From positions 22,301,822-22,365,821 of the forward strand of contig NC_058055.1 in the NCBI RefSeq assembly GCF_020085105.1: 64,000 bases of DNA, written 5' to 3'. This stretch comes from Siniperca chuatsi (Eukaryota > Chordata > Actinopteri > Centrarchiformes > Sinipercidae). How positions within the stretch are numbered: the first letter of the stretch is position 1; each line of letters starts with the position of its first letter. Shown here in pieces: positions 23,601-34,120 of the stretch. The position numbers and the translations under genes are program-made. The notes under the pieces were generated by a model that searched no databases, was not told where the DNA came from, and saw nothing but the letters and a program-made list of their open reading frames with translations.

Positions 23601-26600
23601 AATTTGACAGTTTTAATTGTGTGGTATTTGTGTATTTTTTTCCTTTTCAAAACCATCTTACTCTTGTAAATGTCTTGACACTTTACCTATAACATGTATT
23701 TTCTGTTACTAAGACACTAATGCTGTATGTGTTTTACACACACTGTGCAACAAAAATATATCTATAATTATTATCATATTTACATGGTGTTTTACGCATT
23801 TAGCTTCTTCTGTTCTTCAATATTTTAGTCGTGGACAGATGAATTCCTGGTCTGGAACCCAGAAGACTTTGATGAAGTCAAACAAGTTTCTATACCTACC
23901 GCTAATGTATGGGTGCCTGACATCCTCATCAATGAGTTGTAAGAACTGCTGCTGTTGATACCATTATTTCTGCTACTTCTCTTAATCTACCAGGGCTGTC
24001 TGTAGCCTTTCCTTGCTCCTAAACAAATCATTGTTGTCATTTTTGTCTCTGACCTGCAGTGTAGATGTGGGGAAGTCTCCAGACATACCTTATGTCTATG
24101 TGACACATGATGGACTGGTGCGCAACTACAAGCCCATCCAGGTGGTCACAGCCTGCACTCTCAACATCTACAACTTTCCATTTGATGTCCAGAAATGCAG
24201 CCTCACCTTCCAGAGCTGGCTACATACCAGTAAGACATTCTTTACTTACTTACACACATTTCCAATGTGATTGAACTTGTTTTTGGTTTAAAACATCACA
24301 CATACAATCTTTCATGCATTTTATTAAATTAAGAAAGGTCTACAGAAGTTTAATCCTTTATGCAGAAATTAAAATTACATTAACATCAGGATCTGCATTT
24401 GCGTGTTTCATGTGATTTTGGTTTTCTAAATTAGTTTTCATTATATGACAAAGCCACAAAGTATATTACAATATTTCTTCATTTATAAGGATGTGTGTAG
24501 TTTCCTTAATAGGTTAAGGTATCAGGGAATAAGGTCTCCAACTAGATAAAAACGATTGCAAAGTACATTCCAGATACTGCTCTACAATGGAATAGCCACA
24601 TTAGGTATGGCAGTGTTAGCTTTGTGTTAACTCCAAAATTAACACAGAATGGAACCCACTGCCTTTAGAAATATATACTGTATACGTTAATATGTTTAAA
24701 TCTACATTATAGGATAACCAGAGTTTATTACAACTTGGGCTCTATTTTCATAGCTTTGCCCATCATTTCTATCAGTAATAATAACATTGTATTCACCCGT
24801 TAATTGCTGAGATCTAGTAACTCAGCGACATACTAAAAATAAGTAAGACAGGGCAAGAGACACAAGCAGTCGATCAGACAGGTTGTACACAAACCCCCCC
24901 AGGTTAGCCAAACTTGTTTAGGGGAAATAAAAGAATGAGAACAGAAAAATGATTTCCCAAACTGTCCATTGTAAACATCATCACAGTTTACAGACCAACT
25001 TCCAGGTTCAGCTTTGGCATACTGTACTTGTTAGGTCTGTGCACACAATGTTATCAACACAGGTGAAAAAAACTACAAAAATAAGAGCCAATTTGTAACA
25101 ATAATAAGAGCCAAGTTGTAATAAACCATACTTTAAGCACCTTGCGACAAAAATATCTATGCCAACACCACATAAATTTTCCCCATGGAGGGATTACTTC
25201 AAAAACGTCAAAATTGTGTCAAACTTAGTCTCTTATACATATACTAAAATCTTTTACCAAAATAAAACTAGTTTGGGCCTATCCAATTATCATTTCTTAG
25301 TGGATGTTTCATTCTTGAGCTCATAACTAATTTAAGCAGATTTCAAACATTTTTGGAATATTTACAGGAACTTTACATTAGCAGCATCCCTCTGCAGCTC
25401 TCTCAATGACTCAAACTATTTGCCATTGTGCTACTTTTGACGTAATTCTGGCAAAATGGTGAAAAATATTCACTGGCATCAGAAAAAAAAAAATCCAATT
25501 CTCTCTTCATCTCTTTTCATCAAGACTTGAGTAGAACAACTATCCTGTTCTGTGCATCCATGCAATCTCTCCTGCTGTGAAATGTGCTTAGAGAGCAGAG
25601 TGGTGGGTGAAAGGTAACTTGTTGCCATGGCTGTTTCATGCTGCTCCCAACATTGTGTTCGATCTGTAGTTGATGACATCAACATCACCCTGATGCGAAG
25701 CCCTGAGGAGCTCAGGGAGGACAAGAGTGTCTTTATGAACCAAGGAGAGTGGGAGCTGCTTCATATACTGTCCAACTACAAGATCTTCAGTGTGGACAAT
25801 GATGACTATTATGCTGAGATGAAGTTCCATGTAAGTATTTGAAATAAAGATTTTCCGATATATATGTAGAGCAAATGTGTGGTGGTCTAATCTTGTATCA
25901 AAGGTTTTCTCTTTAGGTGGCCTGACCGCAAGACCTGCCAGAATGCTGTTATTGTAGACATTAGTTATCTTCTTCTTTCTTGACTAAAACTGTTTTCCTA
26001 TTAATAACAACACAACAAACATCATAGGCAAAAATATTCAAATATTCCCAATGTACTCAAATGTCATGACAGCTTATCTGTCAATGGCAGGATTTTAATG
26101 TTTGAAATGTGAAGAATTGATGAAAAATGAGCACACTGAGCTACAGATATGACAATAAATAAGAATGTAGACTTGAGTGAGATAAATCTGTAGCACCCCA
26201 TCACCTTAAATTGTGTCTAACATGGCGTGGACGGACTTCAGATTAGACAGATGGGGGCTTTGAGTTCTTTACTCAAGGGAGATATCACAAAGGTTTACCT
26301 AACAAAGGTGAAATAATTACAACCTGCTAACAAAAACTACTTACTTTAATTCAGGACTATTCACTTACAACTATATAGTCTTTTCAATTAATGACCCCAG
26401 ACAACAATGTGAAAAGGAAAATACTTTAATGTGATTAACAAGTAATATTTTGCCCTAAACAATTTAAATTCAACCAAAAAAAAACTCATTTAAAATAAGA
26501 ATATACTTAAAATAAGAATATACTCCTTTAAACTAAGAATATACTATTTCATCCAGGAGGCAGCATAGCCTCCAATCCCCTTGTTGCTCTCAGAAATGTT

Positions 26601-29600
26601 CCTCAGGACAGTGGTGAGGTAGTCCAGAGGTAGCCAATGCCTGAACAAGGCCCTCTTCCGGCTTCTCAACAAATGGCAGGACCACAGGCAAGGTCAGTGA
26701 CTTGGGGAATGGTGTCACTCTTCCAAGTACACAACCTGCTCAATCCTGCACTTGAGCAGACCAACCATCTTGTACTTCAAGTCATCCATGTTTTCCATAT
26801 ATGACATTGCTCTGGAAAACATGGCTTTTTGTGTTTGATGGTAGGCCAAGCCAAGTGTTGCAATCACACCACTCACGGAATGTTTGGGCATTTGCATGTG
26901 CACATGTGGTGACACCACATAGAGCTGCACAAAATGAAGCTGGCTGAACTTGAACAAGGCCAGGATGGGGTGTTTAATATCCATGGCCATGTTGTCCAAA
27001 CTTGTCTGGAAATTAGCTGCTTCGTGTAGTGAGAGCGCTGTGAACAGGCATCCCCCAAACCCTACAAGGTCTTGTAGGCCATACCTTGACCACAACAAAG
27101 GGTTGTTGTTGGGTTGGGCATGTCAAGGAAATCCAGAGCAACCGGCAAGAGTGATCAGAATGTACAGATCATCATCAGTATTGTTAGCATGTTTGACGGC
27201 TGAATTCAAAATCTGCAAAATGAATGGTAGGTCCTGTTGGAGTAGATTCATTTTTGCGGTACTGGTCAAACACTGCTTTTGGATAGTGGGTCGTTGGATG
27301 TCTGCAGGATCAAAGGCCATCAGCAGCTCTCGCAAGTGGGTGGTGACTTCATTCAATATAGTTGTTGCCATTTCCTAAATCTGTTCATGTTGAACAGATT
27401 AGGGTTAGGGTTGGTGGTGCTTGAAGGAACAGCGGTCATATTGAGGAGGTAGCCACCATCCATACCGGCTGCTACATAGCCTAAGCAATTTCTGATCGCC
27501 TTCAACCCTTAATCAGTGAATGATGTGAGGTTTACATTTTTTTATCAAATGACAGTGAGGAACAAGTATTTGATACTGGAATTTGGGCAGCCAGTGGATG
27601 CCCTGAGTGATAGCCTTAAGATTACTTAATTCTATCACAATGCCATCAGTGTTTTAGGTGTATTCCACTGTGTCCTTTGGCTTGTCTATGACACTTGGGC
27701 GAAGTGCAATGCGAACATCATCGCAGTGCAAACTCTTCAACAGATTCGAAGGAGTCAAAAGCAGACAACAGATTTTATGTGTTTTCTGTTGCTGACATTG
27801 GCATCACTTGGCACCGGTTGAACCTCTGAAGGCAACAGATTGACCTTAGTTGGAACCAGTGAGAAGTCAGATACTGGTACACGATTTCTTCTGTACCCAA
27901 CAGGGCACAAGGGGAATTCATCAAGCATGAGGGAATATGGATTAGGTGGTCCTTGGTCAGACATGGTTTGAACAAGGTAAGTACAAGGCTAAAACACAAT
28001 GAATCAGGTGAATACTGACAGGCTAAAAAAGCTGTACCAGTAAAAACAGAAACGGTTTGTCAAAATCTTATGATTCTCAACAATTCATTGATATTCTCTA
28101 GAGCAGACGGGAAAGAAAAAATGGGACGGCAGCATGACAAAGGCCGGATCAGAAATGAACAGAGCTTGCCAAGTGCCCTTGAATGCTCATAAAGTTTTTG
28201 CTTTTTTGCTGTTCTTACTTGTTTTTTATTCAAATAAAACAAATCTTTGTGCTTTGTACATTATTTTAGAGTTTAGTAAATGCCCCTAAAAAAATCAGTT
28301 CATAGGCTACTTTCTGATAAAACCAACCTAAAACATGGCATAAAACACTTCAGTAAGCATAAAGTGAGCACACACACTTAAATAACATTTTTGTAGGCCT
28401 GTTGGAGGCTTGGATGTAGCCTACAGTAGAATTGTCTTCACTCAAACCAAATAAAGGCAAGTAAAGTTCAAAGTTCACTTACAGTTCTGTTTCAATCCTG
28501 GAGAGGAGACAAGTTGAGTAGCAGGCGGTAGTGGAGGCTGACATCTTCGTCAGAGGCACCCAAAGGCTTTTCCGGTCACCAGTGATGCTATCTGACCTAC
28601 TGCCAATCAAAACAAGTATCACTGATTGGCCTCTGATAATGACCAAAAAATATGTGTTTCTTATTGTGTTAACCTCACATATTCATTCAGACAGGGAGTA
28701 ATGAAGGTAAAATGTTTATTGATAAGAGGGGAATGATGGTGGGAACACAGCGATCCTAAGACACAAAACAAAAATTAGCAGGTGGCAGGCAAACAGAAAG
28801 CAGACGCAGACAAAATGCTAACAATAGCAGAACTTGGCCAATAAATAACTGTCAAAGAGGGTGAAACAATAATCTCGCAATGAGTGGATGACGAGCCAGA
28901 GTAGATATACTGCAGGAGACGAGCTGATAGGAGGCAGTGGAGTAGACTGGGTGGGGTGAATGGTAGATTGAAGCCAGGGAAACACAGAGAGAGAAAGAGA
29001 GACATGGGAAAACAAGACACAAGGAAGGGGAAAAACATCTGGGAACACTAGGTAACACTGTCACAACCGTAACATTTCTGATATTATCTAGAATCTATTT
29101 GAGTTCCTTGTTGAAATATTTACATTTCACTTTATTTAGAACTAGCTAAATTACTTACTAAGTTTTAATGCATCTCTTTGCTGTTTTTACCTGTTTTATT
29201 TGGAACTAAATTATTTTTATTAATTCCTACTTCTGACACTGGGGCTACAAATCTTTACATTTTTAATGGGCCATTCTGAATATTTTGAGAAAACTTGAAA
29301 ACTTGTGGTGCAACTGCAAGGTCCCTGGTTCAAATCTGGCTACAGTCTCTTTACTGTTAACTAAAATAATAAAGGCAGAAATGGCCCCCAAATAATATGA
29401 AACAAAATTAAGTAACTGTGGGTCCAAATAATTGGGTATTTTTGGGAAACATGCTTATTTGCCTTCTTTGTGAGAGTGAGATGAGAAGATATTAATCTCA
29501 TGTTTGTGCGTTAAGTAGCCTACAGAGCTGGAGTCAGGACAGCAGGACAGGGCAGGGTAGCATTTAGCATAAAACTGGAAACCAAAACCTGTGCTCACCA

Positions 29601-31442
29601 ATCATATCTGGCAACCCATGGTAGCCTGTAGTCGTAAAAGTTGCTCAGAACTAATGGGCAGATGGATAAATTGTTGTTTTTACATTTCTATTTGTGATTC
29701 TGATTAAACTAACAAGATACAACGTGTTCATTAGTGACAAACTTAAGACGGAGCTGTTTTCTCGTTTCCAGTCTTTATGCTAAGCTAAGCTAACCATGTC
29801 CTGCCTTTTTTGACAGCAAACATTTTGACTTGACTTAAAACCTACATTTCCCAGGTGGTGATCCGACGGCGGCCATTGTTCTACACTGTGAACCTGCTGC
29901 TGCCCAGTATCTTCTTGATGGTGATGGACATTGTGGGTTTCTATCTGCCACCAGACAGTGGAGAAAGGGTTTCCTTCAAGATCACTTTGCTGCTGGGCTA
30001 CTCTGTCTTCCTCATCATTGTATCTGACACTCTGCCTGCCACCGCCATAGGAACCCCGCTGATAGGTGACTGGGATCTATTGCTGCTTATCAGCAGTTTG
30101 TATTCAGAATAGGATTTCTGCTTATGACTTTTAGATATTTTGCCTGAAAATGATCTTATTTTACCTCTAAATTGATGTGGAAATAATAAAACAGAAAAAG
30201 GTTAGTAAACTATAATGTCAGGAGAGCACAAAACAAAATGAGCAGCAATTAGTCTGCAAGTCAAGCATGCATGGACAGTTTGGTGAGGGCAAAATAAGTT
30301 CTGATAGTGAACTCAGACTAAATTCAAGCACTGATTTCAGGATTTTGGAGGGCTAGAGAATATCCCAGCATGCATTTGGTGGAAGGCAGGGAAACATTCT
30401 TGACAAGTTACCACTACATCATAAGTTTATAACAGGCACTACTACTACTACTACAATACGTTACTGCTTTTAAAGAATATCCGCAAGGGAATCATCATCA
30501 AACACCTTGTCTCATCTTACCTGTTCTGTAGGTGTGTACTTTGTGGTTTGCATGGCCCTCCTGGTGATCAGCCTAACAGAAACCGTGCTGATTGTGCGTC
30601 TGGTCCACAAGCAAGACCTGCAGCCCCCTGTTCCCCACTGGGTGAAGTACGTGGTGCTGGAAAGAGCTCCAGTCCTCTTCTGCATCCACAAGAAGCACCG
30701 CCTCTGCTCCACACTGTCCTCCCAGGCCTCCGACCTGGAGCACTACAAGGACAACTACGGGACTGGTAATGTTTCCTCATTATGTAAATAAAAAACTAAA
30801 CCGGGTGACATTACATTTACTTCTTTCATTTCTTTCCTTGGCTGTTACAAGTTAGTGGTATACTATATAGATTTACTTTTTACGAGACAGGGATGGTTGG
30901 GCGGAAAATTAATTACCAGTAGTGAGGATAAAAATGTAAAGTCATTAAAATAAATAGGGTTTATCGCCTTAGGACCATGAATGAGTTTTATATTTCTGAT
31001 GTATGAGTGGAGGTTTTCACCCCCTAATGGCACAGAAAAAAGGTCATTCTCTTTGCTTCAACCTTTAGACCTACTTCAATGAAAAGCTACAAATTTCCAA
31101 AGTAAAATGATATCCTTGTTCCATCCTGCAGCCCAGTGCACCCTCCACCACACCTGTGAGATAGGCCGAAGGCATAGCCATCATGACAGGGAAGACGGGC
31201 TGCTCGGGCTGGGCCTTCCCCCCTCCAGGGACCCCACACCGCCTGTCATGGACAACATCCTACAGGAAGTGACAGCGATACGCCACTTCCTGGAGAAGAG
31301 GGACAGGTGCCGGGAAGTTGCCAAGGAGTGGCTGCAGGTCGGCTATGTGCTGGACGTGCTGCTCTTCAGAGTTTACCTAGTGGCTGTGGTGGCCTACAGC
31401 ATCACACTGGGCACGCTGTGGTCAGTGTGGCAGGTCGCCTGA
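20607..31442 (+). CDS. htr3a: htr3a: 5-hydroxytryptamine receptor 3A subunit, complete
   Basis: The principal serotonin-gated cation-channel subunit, able to form homopentamers in the plasma membrane. Nine exons (20607-20676, 22072-22235, 23361-23405, 23829-23938, 24060-24229, 25670-25830, 29855-30065, 30532-30765, 31132-31442) join in frame to 491 codons. A signal peptide starts MRLSSAWTALIFILI. Binding-site residues are present: Trp90 (loop D), Asn128-Glu129 (loop A), Trp183 (loop B), Tyr233-Tyr234 (loop C). The Cys loop is Cys162-Cys176. M1 is 247-271, with M2 278-298 almost identical to human (KITLLLGYSVFLIIVSD, with Glu277 at -1'). M3 is 312-334 and M4 465-488. The MA-helix residues that limit conductance are Arg445, Arg449 and Lys453 (human Arg432, Arg436, Arg440). 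It lies 3 kb after its paralogue htr3b, on the same strand. Confidence 0.95.
20677..22071. other. htr3a intron 1
   Basis: AT-rich, with no exon or recognised repeat. Confidence 0.45.
22072..22235 (+). CDS. htr3a: htr3a exon 2, N-terminal extracellular domain
   Basis: Acceptor AATTTTCAG|TG, donor GTG|GTGAGT. It contains GVRPVKDWRTSTIVAIDLMV and an NAT glycosylation site at Asn36. Same length (164) as in htr3b. Confidence 0.94.
22650..22815 (+). repeat. Dispersed repeat (family 3) in htr3a intron 2
   Basis: It contains CAGTTGATATTGTGCTTCAG and TTGACACACAGTAAGCCTGG, shared with the copies at 9887 and 43396. Confidence 0.6.
22861..23112. mobile_element. MITE with long terminal inverted repeats, htr3a intron 2
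   Basis: The left end reads ATAGGCCTTTTTCACACCAC; the reverse complement of the right end reads ATAGGCCTTTTTCACAGAAC. The match continues for about 50 bases (ACATTTTGA, AGTAGGAAAA, CCACAG). The element is 252 bases long and has no open frame of note. Confidence 0.85.
23361..23405 (+). CDS. htr3a: htr3a exon 3, loop D
   Basis: 45 bases encoding DEKNQVLTTYVWYRQ, flanked by CTACAG and GTAAGA. Confidence 0.95.
23829..23938 (+). CDS. htr3a: htr3a exon 4, loop A
   Basis: It encodes SWTDEFLVWNPEDFDEVKQ through VWVPDILINE. The last is identical to the human loop A motif. Confidence 0.96.
24060..24229 (+). CDS. htr3a: htr3a exon 5, loop E, Cys loop and loop B
   Basis: It encodes GKSPDIPYVYVTHDG, the Cys loop ACTLNIYNFPFDVQKCSLTF and QSWLHT. 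Donor ACCA|GTAAGA. Confidence 0.96.
24710..25135. mobile_element. Inverted-repeat element (family 2), htr3a intron 5
   Basis: The left arm GTTTATTACAACTTGGGCTC pairs with the reversed right arm GGTTTATTACAACTTGGCTC, and both continue as TATTTT-like sequence. The interior holds GGGCAAGAGACACAAGCAG. A similar full copy lies at 46588-47105, and right halves at 47960-48122 and 58885-59020. Confidence 0.75.
25670..25830 (+). CDS. htr3a: htr3a exon 6, loops F and C
   Basis: It encodes IDDINITLMRSPEEL, VFMNQGEWELL and loop C DDYYAEMKFH. The acceptor GATCTGTAG is weak in pyrimidines, but the frame and homology are unambiguous. Confidence 0.95.
26491..26545. repeat. Short tandem repeat, about 3 units of 17-21 bases
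   Basis: Units read TAAAATAAGAATATACT, repeated exactly once and then with changes (TTTAAACTAAGAATATACT). Confidence 0.85.
26560..27970 (-). pseudogene. Unrecognised broken protein-like region on the minus strand
   Basis: I do not recognise this protein. On the minus strand an ATG at 27964 opens MSDQGPPNPYSLMLDEFPLC and runs about 69 codons. The reading then shifts frame (SAFDSFESVEEFALR; ITQGIHWLPKFQYQILVP). A further frame runs from 27371 to 26715 with a single in-frame TGA at 27123-27125, carrying LLQQDLPFILQILNSAVKHA and LHEAANFQTSLDNMAMDI. A last frame ends IGGYAASWMK before a stop near 26550. The codon choice and Leu/Ile-rich helical look suggest real former coding sequence, either a captured gene or a transposon protein. 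There is no poly(A) tract at its 3' end, so a simple processed pseudogene is not supported. Confidence 0.45.
28690..29070. repeat. Purine-rich dispersed repeat
   Basis: A CAGACAGGGAG...GGAACACAG...GAAACACAGAGAGAG composition and AAACAATAATCTCGCAATGA resemble the ends of fish retroelements. Open frames on the minus strand are low-complexity Ser/Leu/Phe and unlikely to be coding. Confidence 0.35.
29425..29800 (+). repeat. Family 1 MITE copy, upstream of htr3a exon 7
   Basis: It shares GGGAAACATGCTTAT, GAGAGTGAGATGAGAAGAT and TATGCTAAGCTAAGCTAACC with the element at 5114-5548. Its right end is about 55 bases before the exon 7 splice acceptor. Confidence 0.7.
29855..30065 (+). CDS. htr3a: htr3a exon 7, M1 and M2
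   Basis: It encodes VVIRRRPLFY, M1 LLLPSIFLMVMDIVGFYLP, then SGERVSFK and M2, ending PATAIGTPLIG. Nearly identical to human. Confidence 0.97.
30066..30531. other. htr3a intron 7
   Basis: A short ACT triplet run near 30436. Nothing else is seen. Confidence 0.5.
30532..30765 (+). CDS. htr3a: htr3a exon 8, M3 and intracellular loop
   Basis: M3 VYFVVCMALLVISLTETV is followed by VRLVHKQDLQPPVP, a 3A hallmark. Donor ACTG|GTAATG. Confidence 0.96.
30766..31131. other. htr3a intron 8
   Basis: Nothing is seen in it beyond the splice sites. Confidence 0.5.
31132..31442 (+). CDS. htr3a: htr3a exon 9, MA helix, M4 and stop
   Basis: Acceptor CATCCTGCAG|CC. It has a His/Pro-rich loop, then the MA helix IRHFLEKRDRCREVAKEW and M4 ending LWSVWQVA, with TGA at 31440-31442. 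Confidence 0.96.
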
Positions 31443-31467
31443 GTCTCACCCCTGTACTGCTGTGGAC

Positions 31468-31550
31468 ACAAGCTCAGTGGGTAGAGCGTGGGATTAAAAA
31501 GGCCAGAGTTATTGGCTCTATGCCCTGTGTAGCTCAGTGGATACAGGGAG
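31468..31550 (+). repeat. tRNA-like (SINE head) sequence in the htr3a 3' UTR
   Basis: AGCTCAGTGGGTAGAGCGTG at 31471-31490 is a good tRNA A-box. A second A-box-like TGTAGCTCAGTGGATACAGG lies at 31529-31548. No proper B-box or cloverleaf can be folded by eye, so it is read as a decayed tRNA-derived SINE. Confidence 0.5.
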
Positions 31551-32913
31551 GCACTCACATAGTAATGGAACAGGGAAAGGCTTCCTGTAGTTGGGGCCTA
31601 TGTACAAAGGTTAAGTAACCAACTGGGTTTGCCACTATATCCCTACAAACATTAATATTATCATCATCATTTTAGGTTTGATCAGAGAGTTTTAAAGTTA
31701 CATGATATAAGTGCAATCCGAGATGCTTTTCAGCGCCAGCCCAAGGCAAGCAGAAACTGACATACTGCCCCACACACTTAGAAATGCAATTATTGTTCAT
31801 CCTTATGAAGGATTAAAAAGGATGACAGAAGTAGTAACAAAAAAAAACCAAACAAAATATTTTAGTTAAGGGAACCACTTTAATACCGCTGGCCCATCTC
31901 CCTATAAGACAAACAAACAAAGATTAATTTACAATAAAATAAAAAGTTAAAAATACTTGAACCTGGTAAAACATTTAAGTATCTGTTAAGTTTCTTTTTC
32001 ATATTAAGTGCAAATATAAAGAGTTCTAGAAAAATCCCCATACATTTATTTACTTAAATTACGTCTGGTTATGTTTAGAAGAATAAATGTCTTGGGGGTA
32101 AAGGCGTTTAGGATAAAATTTAAAACAAACATGTAATATCGCCACGATAATTTGTGCCTTTAAAAGCTTACTATTGGCCAAACCTGAGAAGAAACCAGAC
32201 AAACTGTTGTGATAAAGGTCAAACCTGGAAATAACCAGCACTAATGATACAGTTAAGAATAAAATTTGGACTAAGAGACAGGTTGGTGTGCAGTAAGATA
32301 TTTGTTAACTTTCAAGTTTTAATATTGCTGTTATTGCAGTGTAAAACATCTATATAAATATTTAAAATAAGTATTTACATGGATGAATAAATAAGGAATT
32401 TATATTAGTGAAGTAATAACTGTATATGATGACCTGTTTTGCACTACATGTATATTAAGGAAAGCATTTGACTGCATGTCCCCTTGCCTTGAATGTGGAA
32501 TTATAGATATTCACACAGATTGTTGAAGAGATGCATATTATTTGTTTATTTTCACGTAATGGTCACAAGTCTGTAAGTGAAATGGTGGAAACTTGTAGAG
32601 CTTCAAATACATATCAATATAATGTTTAACTTTAATGTGTAACCTCATATTATGTAATCTGTCTAAAAACTATTATAATGTTGTAATATGATTTTCGTAA
32701 CTCACAGCTTGGATAAAGGTTTCTGTGTACAGTAACTGATGTGTGCTGTAACGTTTTACAATTTTTTACTTTTTAATCAATTGTGTAGCTATGTCAACAA
32801 GAGATGAAATGTAATTATACACAGTGAAAGAGAAGGAATTGCATATATTTCAATAAATGTAACAATGTTTCATTCTTATAAGCACTTATGTGCCCATATG
32901 TGTTCAGCAACTA

Positions 32914-32919
32914 AATAAA
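32914..32919 (+). other. Candidate polyadenylation signal of htr3a
   Basis: AATAAA 1.47 kb after the stop. A further AATAAA lies at 32852-32857. Confidence 0.4.
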
Positions 32920-33979
32920 GCATTTACCCTCTTCACCTTACTTTTTTTGGAAGCCCATGTGGGCCGTAATTATAGAAATAAAAAAGTAAATAATTAACAT
33001 TTAAAAAAAAATTGCCATTAAATTGTAAAATAATATGAAATATGTTATCAAAGCTCATCTCATTATGAAATGTTATTTCATCTTTTATTATTTTAACAAT
33101 GACTAGCTGCTAACCTGTAGCTCACCCTGCAGAGGCATTTCTTTCCAGTGCAGACACAATATATAAAATGGAAAAACAGACTTTTAAATTGAATTTTGAA
33201 ATCTAAATTTCAACCATGAAATAAAAAATAGCTCCATAAAATAATTCAAATTATTTATGTGGTAGTATTTATGTATTGGTTCATGTATATGTTTTCTGTA
33301 TTCATTAATTTGATTGTATTTGATAAAGCCTCACTTTTTAATTGAATAAGTTTTGACCCACCTGGACTTCCGCACTTTTGGGTTTTAGCATTTTCATTTC
33401 CCACTCCAATTGTTTCAAATGGCCACAAATTAACTGGGTGTAGAATTTAACTACAAAAGATCCATCATCACTCAATTGAAACTGCAACTTTAACACATGG
33501 CAGAGTCCATAGAACATTACACTATATACATGGTCATTTGGACTTTTGCATTCCCTTGTTCACAAAATAAATTCATAGTGTGTATTTTCATGAACAAATA
33601 ATTTTTGAATGGCACGAGTACCACTGTCCAAGTCCAATGAAAAACATGTATCTCCGTATTTGTTTTTAAGATGAACTGAAGGATTAAATGTTCTGTGGGT
33701 TGAGAAGATTCTCCTACATCTTAGGGTAGAAAAAACATCCATCCACTAATTGAATTATCCAAAAAATCATGACACTCTTGAACGTATGTCATGAAAAAGT
33801 GATTATTTGGAGACAGTGAATTATTACTATATATGTATCTAATAAGAATAAGATGATTATTTCTAATTCTTTATTTTAAAAAAACTGTAAATTGTCAAAT
33901 ATATTGTTTTCTTAATTACCATACTGTAATATGATTGTCTGTGACCTGTGTCATCTATGTTAAATTGTTCAATTGATAA

Positions 33980-34120
33980 TAATAATAATTAACTTTTTTT
34001 TGAAGCACAAACAAGTTTACAAAGTGCTTCACAAAAAAAAGAATATGCACAATGCAATTTAACTACACAGTGCAATTACAATTTCACATAGGTGAAATGT
34101 GTCAATACACTGCTGATATG
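33980..34120. repeat. Possible LINE-derived fragment
   Basis: The phrase AAGTTTACAAAGTGCTTCAC is common at the ends of fish LINE-derived repeats. No more can be said. Confidence 0.3.

Larger units (their letters stand above)
25831..29854. other. htr3a intron 6, a large intron built of inserted DNA
   Basis: It contains a 17-base tandem triplet at 26491-26545, an unrecognised minus-strand protein-like stretch at 26560-27970, a GA-rich repeat at 28690-29070 and a family 1 MITE at 29425-29800. No receptor exon is missing from it: exons 6 and 7 join in phase. Confidence 0.7.

Noticed and set aside
26950..27378. 142-codon plus-strand frame
   Set aside because: It is antisense to the minus-strand protein-like frames, which look more like real protein. 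Neither could be matched to a family.
31468..31550. A functional tRNA gene
   Set aside because: The A-box is good, but there is no matching B-box, acceptor stem or anticodon arm.
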